In this document: in pieces, positions 1-7,220 of the stretch
Layout: each line of letters opens with the position of its first letter
Numbering within the stretch: the first letter of the stretch is position 1
NCBI GenBank assembly: GCA_903930085.1
Contig: CAIYXD010000156.1
Span: 1 to 9,915 of the forward strand
Length of the DNA: 9,915 nt
Source of the DNA: an uncultured Flavobacteriia bacterium
GTDB taxonomy: Bacteria > Bacteroidota > Bacteroidia > Flavobacteriales_D > Crocinitomicaceae
Reading direction: 5' to 3'
The notes under the pieces: model-generated
Databases searched by the model: none
Told to the model about the DNA's origin: nothing
The model's input: the letters and a program-made list of their open reading frames with translations, nothing else
Position numbers and translations under genes: made by a program

Positions 1-1898
1 TCCTCTAAATCGCATTGCGCCACCAAACGCGCCTTATCAGCATCTTGAAGGTCGGATAATGATACTTGTTTGCTTTCCAACTGATAGATTTGGTATCCCT
101 GAAACCGGTAATTTTTATCCGCATTTGCATCTGCTGAAACAATGAACGGATCAAATTCTGTATATTTTTCCTGATAATTATTAGAATTTACCGGGTTGGA
201 AAGTGTAAGAATCAATTCGTTCTCTAATTCCTGAATATGCAGATCTGGCGCATGCGGACCTTCCAAAACTTTAAAGCAATTTTCAAATAACGCTTGCGCT
301 TTATCATCGGCACGCTGCAAAACTTCAACGGAAGCGAAAGGTTCTCCGCCACTGGAACGCCCATAAACTACGCCAACGGTTATGTTATTTACAGCGCCAG
401 GTTTTAAAACAAAAGGACCTGCAGATTGAACAAATCGGCGATCGTTTGGTGGATTGTTGGAAGTTTGCTCTGTCCATGGTTCTTGCGGATTCCCGGAAGT
501 TCCCCAGCCTAAGGGATCTGTATCGCCAGGAAACATAAATTCACATGGAACGGAGGGATCTGCTTCGGCATCCGAAAGATGTCCTGAACCGCCGTAGTAG
601 AATCGGGTATTGTCTTTCCAAAATCCACGCAGATAATTGTAATAATCGGAAGCATTTATTGGATCTGTCTGACTCGGATTGGATCCATTTGTCGTGTTGG
701 AATAGTATAGGAAACGGCGCATTCCAAATCGCTCGTTATCGACGATTCCATCTCCGTAGCCGATTCCATTCAGCGCTTCGTTTTCTCCAATTCCAAATCC
801 ATTGTCTATTCCATCATCATCTTGGTAAGGTCCTTCAAAAAAGTCAACTCCAACGGCTGGTGGAGATGATCCATATCCCTTGAAACCGGAATTTTCACCA
901 TCGTAATTATCTCCGTTGTAATAATAACCCAATCCACGACTCACATCACAACCAACGTAATCATCGAATGGATCACCAAGTGCTCCGTCAGTGAAAAAAC
1001 CAAAATATGTATTGTATAAGGTCTGCGTTCCACGATTGATCAACTCGTAATTGTAAAAAGTCATGTTGTTGATTTCGTCATTGGAGGCAAAGGCAAAAGC
1101 TTGCGCTCGAATTTCCATCCCAATCGGATCTGCTCCGGTTTCGGTATGGATATTTCCTTTGTCATTCATTACCCACCAATAATTAATGTCTCCGTACAAA
1201 CTTACGCGGCGGTCTATTTTACATTCTTTGGTTTTATTAATATCGTGCCAGGGATAATCGCCATCCATCCAATTGTACGTTCCGTCTTCGTTGCTATCGT
1301 AGAACGGCGCTAAATAATAATCCTGACCAAGAGAAACATCACCATGCGCCGGCCATTCTTTAATTCCGTTTGGAACCGTATAACCCGGAAAGAGTTCGGA
1401 TTGGGTTTGCGTTCCATCTTCTGCATCTGCAATTCCAGCGCGATACCACGCATCGAATTCGCGAATCATATCCTGTGTTGTAACAAAATGCTTGTCGTAT
1501 TTACTGCAGTTTTCATAATTCGTCTCTGCAACGACTTTTGAAAGCGGTCCCGTCCAATAATCTTGACCTTCTCTGTAGCGCAAGGCGGCTAATTTTAATT
1601 GATTATTTACATCCGTTCCTCCGAGCCAAAGTGCTGCAGTAAACAAAGCCATTATACCGGAATTTTTTGGAATTTCGTATTGCGAATAATTTTGATTTGG
1701 AACTTGCCAGAGATTTCCAGCAGTGTGCACCATCGCTCGAACATTATTTAATTCCAAATACGTCGTCGTTGTGGGCGGAGTGCATTGCGCAGCTTTTGCA
1801 ACATCCATGTTCGTATTCTTTTTTCCACTTCCCGCATAAGGCTGAGAAAAAGCTATTAGATTTACTAAAAGTATAAATACAACGAGTAGTATTTTCAT
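1..1898 (-). CDS. Large secreted protein, probable T9SS cargo (partial, C-terminus off the window)
   Basis: The frame is open from an ATG at 1898 to the left edge, giving 632 codons with no stop, so the gene is truncated by the window and not broken. Residues 1-19 form a signal peptide: K2, a hydrophobic run, then AFSQ, a typical Bacteroidota signal peptidase I end. The mature part resembles a family of large exported Bacteroidota proteins. Seen are ALWLGGTD (89-96), LKLAALRYREGQDYW (101-115), DSNEDGTYNWMDGDYP (201-216, with a calcium-loop-like DxNxDG), DDYVGCD (312-318), YNGDNYDG (327-334) and PPAVGVDFFEGP (346-357). Family members usually end in a type IX secretion C-terminal sorting domain, which here would lie outside the window. 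Its biochemical role is unknown, but cell-surface or extracellular location is a fair inference. It lies 145 nt downstream of the M28 peptidase on the same strand. No Shine-Dalgarno is visible, and the AT-rich leader is typical of the phylum. I am sure of the gene and its export, moderately sure of the T9SS assignment. Confidence 0.85.
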   Translation of the reverse strand, partial: MKILLVVFILLVNLIAFSQPYAGSGKKNTNMDVAKAAQCTPPTTTTYLELNNVRAMVHTAGNLWQVPNQNYSQYEIPKNSGIMALFTAALWLGGTDVNNQLKLAALRYREGQDYWTGPLSKVVAETNYENCSKYDKHFVTTQDMIREFDAWYRAGIADAEDGTQTQSELFPGYTVPNGIKEWPAHGDVSLGQDYYLAPFYDSNEDGTYNWMDGDYPWHDINKTKECKIDRRVSLYGDINYWWVMNDKGNIHTETGADPIGMEIRAQAFAFASNDEINNMTFYNYELINRGTQTLYNTYFGFFTDGALGDPFDDYVGCDVSRGLGYYYNGDNYDGENSGFKGYGSSPPAVGVDFFEGPYQDDDGIDNGFGIGENEALNGIGYGDGIVDNERFGMRRFLYYSNTTNGSNPSQTDPINASDYYNYLRGFWKDNTRFYYGGSGHLSDAEADPSVPCEFMFPGDTDPLGWGTSGNPQEPWTEQTSNNPPNDRRFVQSAGPFVLKPGAVNNITVGVVYGRSSGGEPFASVEVLQRADDKAQALFENCFKVLEGPHAPDLHIQELENELILTLSNPVNSNNYQEKYTEFDPFIVSADANADKNYRFQGYQIYQLESKQVSLSDLQDADKARLVAQCDLE

Positions 1899-1934
1899 AA
1901 AATATAGTTTGAGCACCAAATTAAGGATTTTCTT

Positions 1935-1949
1935 TCGAATAGTATTCGA
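1935..1949. promoter_or_regulatory. Perfect 7-bp dyad upstream of the secreted-protein gene (candidate operator)
   Basis: TCGAATA and TATTCGA form a perfect inverted repeat around one central G. The site lies 37 nt upstream of the ATG at 1898. On the minus strand a weak -7-like element, TTAATTTG (1924-1917), follows 10 nt downstream, so the dyad would sit in the core promoter spacer. No TTG -33 element is found at the right distance, so the promoter itself is doubtful. Binding of a dimeric regulator is inference only. Confidence 0.3.
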
Positions 1950-2021
1950 CACTTTATTCGGAACAATTTGCATCCGCTTTCAAATGCTAATCCATCTCTA
2001 AAAGTATAAAATTATGCAGTG

Positions 2022-2040
2022 CAACAATTTAAATTTGTTG
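2022..2040. repeat. Short AT-rich inverted repeat after the M28 peptidase stop
   Basis: CAACAA and TTGTTG are 6-bp inverted arms around a 7-nt AT loop. In the minus-strand transcript the hairpin begins 3 nt after the peptidase stop codon. It is weak and is not followed by a U-run in that direction. The T-run at 2041-2045 lies on the wrong side. It may be a 3'-end structure between two same-strand genes but cannot be called a terminator. Confidence 0.25.
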
Positions 2041-2043
2041 TTT

Positions 2044-3303
2044 TTACAATTGTTTCGTGAATGCACACAAAAGCGCTACGAGATCTTGGTATTCAACAAA
2101 ACTTAAATTCTCGTAGGTATCAAAAATATCGTGGTAATTTTTATTTGGTCCCATAGTGTAAATGAAAAATGCCGGGACATTCATTTGGGTAAACCAATAA
2201 TGGTCTGAATTGGCTGCCGGACCTCTCGATTTTATGTGTGAAATTAATTTTTGTTCCTGGTTGATTTGTTGAAGCTCCTTGAATTCAGATTCGAAAAGTG
2301 TCGCGTTTACAACGGTTATTCCTTCTTCGCCACTTCCCATTATGTCCAAATTTAAAACGAAACTAATTTTTTTAAGCTTTACGAGCGGATTTTGAACAAA
2401 ATACTTCGAACCGACCAATCCCGCTTCTTCCCCTGCAAAAGCAATAAAAACAATCGAACGATTAATTGGATTTTTTTTGAAATAATTTGCCATGCTCAAA
2501 AGCATCGCAGTTCCACTAGCATTGTCATTTGCGCCGGGGAAATACGTTTCCTCACCCATACGACCCAAATGGTCGTAATGTGCAGAATAAATTACTTTTT
2601 TACCCCATTTTCTCTTTCCGGGTAAATATCCGATAACATTGTTTGAACGGTAATCTGTTAGTTGTTCTGCTTCAATTTCAATGGTAAGTGCTTCATCGAA
2701 TACAAAAACGGAATCTTGAATTTGCAGCAAAGGGTATTTTAATTGTTCGGAAGAAACAGACCAAGTAAGTTTGCGGTCGGTGACTTCAATTACCGGCATT
2801 ATACCGGCAATTTTTCGTGTTAAACCATTTATTTTTCGAAGCGTATCCGAGGAGAGTTTTCGGAAATCAAATGCAATCGAATTATAGGTTGTTCCATTAC
2901 TGATTGCTTGAATTTCCTGAATGAGCTTTTCTGTGTTGAGTGCAATTGAAATTGGTATTCTTTTTGGCTTTAATTGCATTTTTCCTCCCGCGCTTCCAGC
3001 ATCAACTAAAAAATGAACACCTGGAATCAAAATTCGATTGTTCTGCTTCACAAGCATTTTGCCTGGGAATGTATTAACTGAATGTTGAAATTCTTGAAAA
3101 TAGGAATCGCCTATTGGTTTTAATCCAATTTTAGAAAATTCGGCAGCAATAAATGCAGCGGCAAGCGAATCACCTTTATTTACATAACCTCTGCCATTCA
3201 ATTCAGGCGAACAAAGTTGCTGTGTAATTCTTCTTACTTCTTCAATTTGACAAAATGTGAATCCTCCATTTAAAATTAAAAGTAAGAGAAGTAATTTACG
3301 CAT
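2044..3303 (-). CDS. Secreted M28-family zinc exopeptidase (aminopeptidase-like)
   Basis: The 419-residue protein is predicted to remove N-terminal residues from peptides outside the cytoplasm, using two zinc ions. Residues 1-19 are a signal peptide: RK, a leucine run, then FTFCQ. The FTFC segment is a poor lipobox, so a soluble exported enzyme is more likely than a lipoprotein. The N-terminal part has CSPELNGRGYVNKGDSLAA (31-49), familiar from Bacteroidota M28 peptidases. The catalytic domain has every expected motif: AHYDH (H242 zinc ligand, D244 catalytic), GANDNASG (D260 bridging both zincs), AGEEAGLVGS (E292 general base, E293 ligand), NLDIMG (D320 ligand) and NYHDIFDTYENL (H391 ligand). 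It therefore looks active. Exact substrate specificity cannot be told. The start overlaps the stop of the upstream acidic-protein gene by 8 nt (ATGCGTAA), so the two are probably cotranscribed and translationally coupled. Confidence 0.93.
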   Translation of the reverse strand: MRKLLLLLLILNGGFTFCQIEEVRRITQQLCSPELNGRGYVNKGDSLAAAFIAAEFSKIGLKPIGDSYFQEFQHSVNTFPGKMLVKQNNRILIPGVHFLVDAGSAGGKMQLKPKRIPISIALNTEKLIQEIQAISNGTTYNSIAFDFRKLSSDTLRKINGLTRKIAGIMPVIEVTDRKLTWSVSSEQLKYPLLQIQDSVFVFDEALTIEIEAEQLTDYRSNNVIGYLPGKRKWGKKVIYSAHYDHLGRMGEETYFPGANDNASGTAMLLSMANYFKKNPINRSIVFIAFAGEEAGLVGSKYFVQNPLVKLKKISFVLNLDIMGSGEEGITVVNATLFESEFKELQQINQEQKLISHIKSRGPAANSDHYWFTQMNVPAFFIYTMGPNKNYHDIFDTYENLSFVEYQDLVALLCAFTKQL

Positions 3304-4108
3304 AGCGTCGTTTGATTTTTATAACAAATTCCTCCACTGTTTCACTGTCATTCTCCCAATTAAACTGGTTCGCATAAACGGATGTTTTAAGCAATGCTTC
3401 TTCGATATTCGACTGATTATCAATAATTTTTACTGCTTCCGAAAAATGTTCACTCGATCCGTTGAACAACTCGTTTATGTATTGAAGTCGCTCATTTAAA
3501 CCAAACGAACCAATTAGCGTATCGAGTTTTGACATTAAAATTTGATTCATATTATTGACATCCGTTTTTGAGAAACGCGCTAAAAATCTCTGATTTTCCT
3601 CAGATACTGGAGTAAGCGTTACTTGCTCCATTACAATTTTTTCTTCGTGCAATCCAAATTCCTCTTCGGATGTTGCCGTAACTGAAATGTGTTCAATTGC
3701 TTCTTCTTCTAAAACTGCGTGCTTAGCTTCTTCGGAAGAATCATCGAATAAACTAAAATCAAACGACGGAATTTCTTCCATAATTGGAATCTCCAGCTCT
3801 TTTTCCTCTGCTTCAAAAGCCATTTCAACACGATCAACTGAAACAGCTGCCGCTTCCATTTCCGTAAATTCGTGTGCTACTTCTTTTTCTAAAGAAATTT
3901 CAGTTTGCTGCTCGCTATTTGCTTCGGAAGTTGGAAAAACCTTCTCTTCGTAAGATTTATAGCGTAAAATTACTGCTCGGTCGTATAATTCTCGGGATTG
4001 CTCCAAGAGAATTTCTAATTCTTCGGGAGAAATTTTACCATTCTCTAATTTTTCATATGCAGCTTGAATCGCTTCGATTGTAACTTTTAATGCACTAAGA
4101 TTTGCCAT
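3296..4108 (-). CDS. Conserved acidic protein of unknown function
   Basis: I do not recognise a named family with certainty. The 270-residue protein has no signal peptide or membrane segment and should be cytoplasmic. Three parts can be seen. Residues 1-57 are helical, with IEAIQAAYEKLENGKISPEELEIL looking like two packed helices. Residues 60-170 are a low-complexity linker very rich in Glu, containing PSFDFSLFDD (114-123). Residues 193-270 form a compact basic-ended domain: SKLDTLIGSFGLNERLQY, INELFNGSSEHFSEAV, a tryptophan at 251, and FVIKIKRRYA at the end. The C-terminal pattern (a GLNERLQYINELF-type helix and a final KRRYA) resembles a conserved hypothetical domain I associate with Bacteroidota. 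It is first in the transcript with the M28 peptidase, whose ATG lies inside its last codons. The ATG at 4108 opens a good N-terminus, and no Shine-Dalgarno is visible. An adaptor or assembly role would be speculation. Confidence 0.85.
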   Translation of the reverse strand: MANLSALKVTIEAIQAAYEKLENGKISPEELEILLEQSRELYDRAVILRYKSYEEKVFPTSEANSEQQTEISLEKEVAHEFTEMEAAAVSVDRVEMAFEAEEKELEIPIMEEIPSFDFSLFDDSSEEAKHAVLEEEAIEHISVTATSEEEFGLHEEKIVMEQVTLTPVSEENQRFLARFSKTDVNNMNQILMSKLDTLIGSFGLNERLQYINELFNGSSEHFSEAVKIIDNQSNIEEALLKTSVYANQFNWENDSETVEEFVIKIKRRYA

Positions 4109-4151
4109 ATACGTGTATGTGTTTTTTCAACAAATTATAAAAGTTGCTAAC

Positions 4152-4172
4152 GTTGCACGTAAAACGTGTAAC
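4152..4172. promoter_or_regulatory. Imperfect 9-bp inverted repeat in divergent intergenic region (candidate operator)
   Basis: GTTGCACGT (4152-4160) and ACGTGTAAC (4164-4172) are inverted with 8 of 9 positions pairing across an AAA spacer. The heptamer ACGTGTA inside the right arm recurs at 4111-4117, next to the ATG of the acidic-protein gene. The site lies between two divergent genes and could serve either. Function is inferred from symmetry and position only. Confidence 0.35.
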
Positions 4173-4190
4173 AAAATAACGACCTTTGGA

Positions 4191-4208
4191 AGGTAAAGTT
4201 ACCTAGGT
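4191..4208. promoter_or_regulatory. Overlapping perfect dyads in the tdk upstream region
   Basis: AGGTAA (4191-4196) and TTACCT (4199-4204) form a perfect 6-bp dyad with a 2-nt centre. It overlaps a second perfect palindrome, ACCTAGGT (4201-4208). A further dyad, GAGAA with TTCTC around AC, lies at 4234-4245. The cluster occupies the middle of the divergent intergenic region, where operators or transcript-end structures could sit. No assignment to a regulator is possible. Confidence 0.25.
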
Positions 4209-4227
4209 TTATGGTAAAAAAGAAGCG

Positions 4228-4257
4228 TTGTTGGAGAAACTTCTCTTCGTTGATTTG
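4228..4257 (+). promoter_or_regulatory. Possible Bacteroidota-type promoter for tdk and murF-alr
   Basis: TTG at 4228-4230 is followed after 19 nt by TTGATTTG (4250-4257). The latter matches five of the six fixed positions of TAnnTTTG. Transcription would start near 4263, leaving a leader of about 20 nt before the ATG at 4283. Spacing and position fit, but the -7 element is imperfect, so this is a weak call. Confidence 0.35.
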
Positions 4258-4282
4258 TTAATAACCAATAAGCACTAATGCA

Positions 4283-4858
4283 ATGTTTTTAGAACAATTT
4301 CCTGTAGATGGTAGACAAAACGGATGGATTGAAGTCGTTTGTGGCTCTATGTTTTCTGGTAAAACGGAAGAATTAATTCGTAGAATAAGACGCGCCCAGT
4401 TTGCGAATCAAAAATTACTTTTGTTTAAACCAATTGTGGATGACCGATATAGCGAAGAAGCTGTAGTAAGCCACCAAGGAAGTAGTTTGAAGGCAATTCC
4501 GGTAAATGATTCTGCAGAAATCCTAAAAATCTGGAAGGATGAAAAAGTGGTTGCAATTGACGAAGCGCAATTTTTTGACGATGGACTTGTAGAAGTATGT
4601 AATCTTTTAGCGAAGAAAGGCGTGCGGGTTGTTTTGGCAGGTTTAGATATGGATTACAAAGGAATTCCTTTTGGTCCAATGCCTAAATTACTGGCCATTG
4701 CAGAATATGTTACCAAAGTGCATGCTATTTGTGTTTCTTGTGGTAACTTAGCTCAGTTTTCGCACCGCACCGCAGCGGAAACAGAACAAGTGCTGGTTGG
4801 AGCGATTGAAAAGTACAAACCGCTGTGTCGTGCATGTTTTAATACAATTGTTTATTAA
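4283..4858 (+). CDS. tdk: Thymidine kinase (type II, zinc-binding)
   Basis: Phosphorylates thymidine to dTMP with ATP in the cytoplasm, as part of pyrimidine deoxynucleoside salvage. The 191-residue protein has the full type II signature: P-loop GSMFSGKT (21-28), DDRYS (53-57), the DEAQFF motif with the presumed catalytic base E94, LDMDYKGIPFGPM (121-133), and a structural zinc site made by CVSC (C150, C153) and CRAC (C182, C185). The lasso segment between the cysteine pairs contains AQFSHRT (157-163), as expected. Length is normal for the family, and all key residues are present, so it should be active. The ATG at 4283 is the only sensible start; an ATG at 4278 is in another frame. It is first of a two-gene unit, with murF-alr starting 21 nt downstream on the same strand, and is divergent from the acidic-protein gene. 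Confidence 0.97.
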   Translation: MFLEQFPVDGRQNGWIEVVCGSMFSGKTEELIRRIRRAQFANQKLLLFKPIVDDRYSEEAVVSHQGSSLKAIPVNDSAEILKIWKDEKVVAIDEAQFFDDGLVEVCNLLAKKGVRVVLAGLDMDYKGIPFGPMPKLLAIAEYVTKVHAICVSCGNLAQFSHRTAAETEQVLVGAIEKYKPLCRACFNTIVY

Positions 4859-4879
4859 TTCTAATCTAATTTTCGCTGC

Positions 4880-7189
4880 TTGAAACTTGGGATTTCATAT
4901 TCGGAACTTTGTACTGCGATTCACGGCGTTTCACTCTGTGAGGTGGATTCTACTTTGGTGTTGGAAAGTGTCGCGTATGATTCTCGAAAACTCATCGATG
5001 GAAATAGCACCATTTTTTTTGCACTAAGCGGAGAATTTAGGGATGGACACACATTTATTGAAAGTGCCTACAGTAAAGGAATCCGAACATTTGTAATTTC
5101 GAAAGAAATACCACTTGGTAAATTCCCGGATGCACGTTTTATTCAAGTTAAGGATACACTTGCTGCTTTGCAGGATTTAGCCCATTTTCACCGTGAAAAA
5201 TTCAATTACCCAATAATCGCAATAACTGGTAGCGCTGGAAAAACAACCGTAAAAGAATGGTTGTACCACTTATTGAGTCCAACTTTGCGCATAAGCAGAA
5301 GTCCAAAAAGCTATAATTCTCAATTGGGAGTTGCTTTATCCTTACTTGAATTGCAGAAAGATAGTGATTTGGCGCTCATCGAAGTCGGTATTTCCAAGCC
5401 GGGAGAAATGGAACGTTTAGCGGAAATTGTTCGGCCTACACTTGGCGTTTTCACTTCCTTTGGGAGAGCGCACGAAGAAAATTTCCAGTCAACACAAGCA
5501 CATATTGACGAGAAATTGCGCCTTTTTACGAAGGTACAGAAAACATATTTCCCAAATTCAATTCATTTAACAACGGAGCAACAAGAAAAAATACATGGTG
5601 TTGCACTAAAACCGGAGAATTTTCAAAAAGAGCTATCGCTGCTTCCCTTTGATGACAAAGCCAGTGTAAATAATGCACTAGTTGCAATTGCGCTTTCAAA
5701 ACTACTGTTGGAAAACACGAAACTCATCAAGGAACGAATTCCAACTTTACCTCAATTGGCCTTGCGGATGGAGACATTTGATGGAGTAAATGGGAATACA
5801 ATCATAAACGATACGTATAATTTGGATCTAGACGCTTTAACGCATTCGCTAGAATTCCAGTTGCGTATTGCTGGCAATAGAAAAAGAGTTGTAATCATTG
5901 GTTTGGATGCGGAAAATTCAATTCTAAAAGCAGAACTTGAACGTATTGTCGAAGCATTTAAGCCGGATTTTTTACACATAATTAGCCAAAACGAACAATT
6001 ACCCCAAACATTTGAGAATTCTGTAATTCTAATCAAGGGTACTCGAAAAGCAAACATGCAGCGTTTGGCAAAGCAATTTCGTTTGAAAAACCACAAGACC
6101 TTCGTTGAAATAGATTTGAGCGCAGTTCGGAAAAATATAATGGTTTTTAAAAGTAAATTGCAGCCAGAAACAAAAATATTGGCAATGGTCAAAGCGCAAT
6201 CCTATGGGTCAGGCGTTGAAAAAATGGCACACTTCCTGGAACAGCAAGGGATTGATTATTTGGGAGTTGCATACACCGACGAAGGAGTTGAACTGCGAAA
6301 GCAAGGAATTAAGTTGCCAATTTTAGTCATGAATGCCGAAGAAGATGGTTTTGAAGATTGCATCAACTACCAATTGGAACCTGCAATTTTTTCGTTCAAT
6401 CAATTGGATCAATTCATTAAAGAATTGATTTTTCAGGGGCAAACAGATTTTCCAATCCATCTGAAATTGGACACAGGGATGAAACGACTAGGATTTGAGC
6501 TGCAGGACATACCGCGAGTATGTGAAATTCTGCAAGCCCAACCAGAAATTCGGGTAAAATCTGTTTATTCCCATTTGGCAGATGCGGATAATCGCCGCGA
6601 TAAAAGATTTTCAGAGCACCAAATCCAGCGCTTTAATCAAGCAATTTATGCCCTCTCACAAAATTTAAATTATCTTTTTGATCGCCATATTTTAAATTCG
6701 GAAGGAGTTGCAAATTATCCAAATGCACAATTTGAAATGGTGCGCATGGGAATTGGAATGTATGGGCTTAGTTCCAATCCAACGGTAAAACAAAAATTAA
6801 AACCTGTAATGCGTTGGATAAGTGCCATTTCTCAGGTGAAAACATTGGCAAAAGGCGATAGTGTTGGCTATGGTCGAACATTTATCGCAGAAAAGGAAAC
6901 GAAGATTGCAATTATTCCGGTTGGTTATGCAGATGGCTTCAAAAGAAGTTTAAGTAACGGACAAGGTGGCGTATTTATTCAAGGTAAATTTTGTCCAACC
7001 GTTGGACGCGTTTGCATGGACATGATAATGGTGGATGTTTCAAAATTACAGGTTAAAGAAGGCGATCGCGTCGAAATAATTGGTGAAAATCAAACCATAG
7101 AAAAATTTGCGGAAAACATGCAAACAATCGCTTACGAAGTGATGACGAGCATTTCAAAACGAGTACATCGTGTTTATTTGGAAGAATAA
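4880..7189 (+). CDS. Bifunctional MurF (UDP-MurNAc-tripeptide:D-Ala-D-Ala ligase) / alanine racemase fusion
   Basis: The C-terminal half converts L-Ala to D-Ala. The N-terminal half ligates D-Ala-D-Ala to UDP-MurNAc-tripeptide in cytoplasmic peptidoglycan synthesis. MurF part, residues 1-400: ATP loop GSAGKTT (117-123), SYNSQLGV (144-151), IEVGISKPGEM (167-177), K212 at the usual carbamylated lysine position in HIDEKLRLF, INDTYN (309-314), and ILIKGTRKANM (383-393). Alr part, 407-769: VEIDLSAVRKN, PLP lysine K438 in AMVKAQSYGSG, KLDTGMKRLGF (529-539), RHILNSEG (602-609), catalytic Tyr Y664 in VGYGRTF, and GRVCMDM (709-715). Such fusions are characteristic of Bacteroidota. From memory they are usually about 820 residues. 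This one has 769, the loss lying mainly in the MurF central domain between RLF (214-216) and PFDDKAS (256-262). The start is TTG at 4880: an in-frame TAA lies at 4862 and no ATG or GTG precedes the MurF fold. It lies 21 nt after tdk. Confidence 0.95.
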   Translation: MKLGISYSELCTAIHGVSLCEVDSTLVLESVAYDSRKLIDGNSTIFFALSGEFRDGHTFIESAYSKGIRTFVISKEIPLGKFPDARFIQVKDTLAALQDLAHFHREKFNYPIIAITGSAGKTTVKEWLYHLLSPTLRISRSPKSYNSQLGVALSLLELQKDSDLALIEVGISKPGEMERLAEIVRPTLGVFTSFGRAHEENFQSTQAHIDEKLRLFTKVQKTYFPNSIHLTTEQQEKIHGVALKPENFQKELSLLPFDDKASVNNALVAIALSKLLLENTKLIKERIPTLPQLALRMETFDGVNGNTIINDTYNLDLDALTHSLEFQLRIAGNRKRVVIIGLDAENSILKAELERIVEAFKPDFLHIISQNEQLPQTFENSVILIKGTRKANMQRLAKQFRLKNHKTFVEIDLSAVRKNIMVFKSKLQPETKILAMVKAQSYGSGVEKMAHFLEQQGIDYLGVAYTDEGVELRKQGIKLPILVMNAEEDGFEDCINYQLEPAIFSFNQLDQFIKELIFQGQTDFPIHLKLDTGMKRLGFELQDIPRVCEILQAQPEIRVKSVYSHLADADNRRDKRFSEHQIQRFNQAIYALSQNLNYLFDRHILNSEGVANYPNAQFEMVRMGIGMYGLSSNPTVKQKLKPVMRWISAISQVKTLAKGDSVGYGRTFIAEKETKIAIIPVGYADGFKRSLSNGQGGVFIQGKFCPTVGRVCMDMIMVDVSKLQVKEGDRVEIIGENQTIEKFAENMQTIAYEVMTSISKRVHRVYLEE

Positions 7190-7220
7190 TCGATAACCAA
7201 ATTCTCCAACTGCGAATTGC

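Noticed and set aside
545..883. Plus-strand open frame of 112 codons
   Set aside because: It lies wholly antisense to the secreted-protein gene. Its composition is unlike a real protein (many Arg, His, Ser, Cys), and the minus strand carries recognisable motifs throughout.
2022..2045. Hairpin plus T-run read on the plus strand as an intrinsic terminator
   Set aside because: No plus-strand gene ends here, and the stem is only 6 bp and AT-rich.
3246..3303. Lipoprotein signal on the M28 peptidase (Cys at residue 18)
   Set aside because: The residues before the Cys are F-T-F, which do not fit a lipobox. Cleavage after FCQ by signal peptidase I is more likely.
5752..6192. Minus-strand open frame of 146 codons
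   Set aside because: It is antisense to the MurF half and the junction of the fusion, with no recognisable motif and no promoter.
7200..7218. AATTC/GAATT hairpin between the convergent murF-alr and panC stops
   Set aside because: Only 5 AT-rich pairs with a 9-nt loop and no T-run on either strand; too weak for a terminator.
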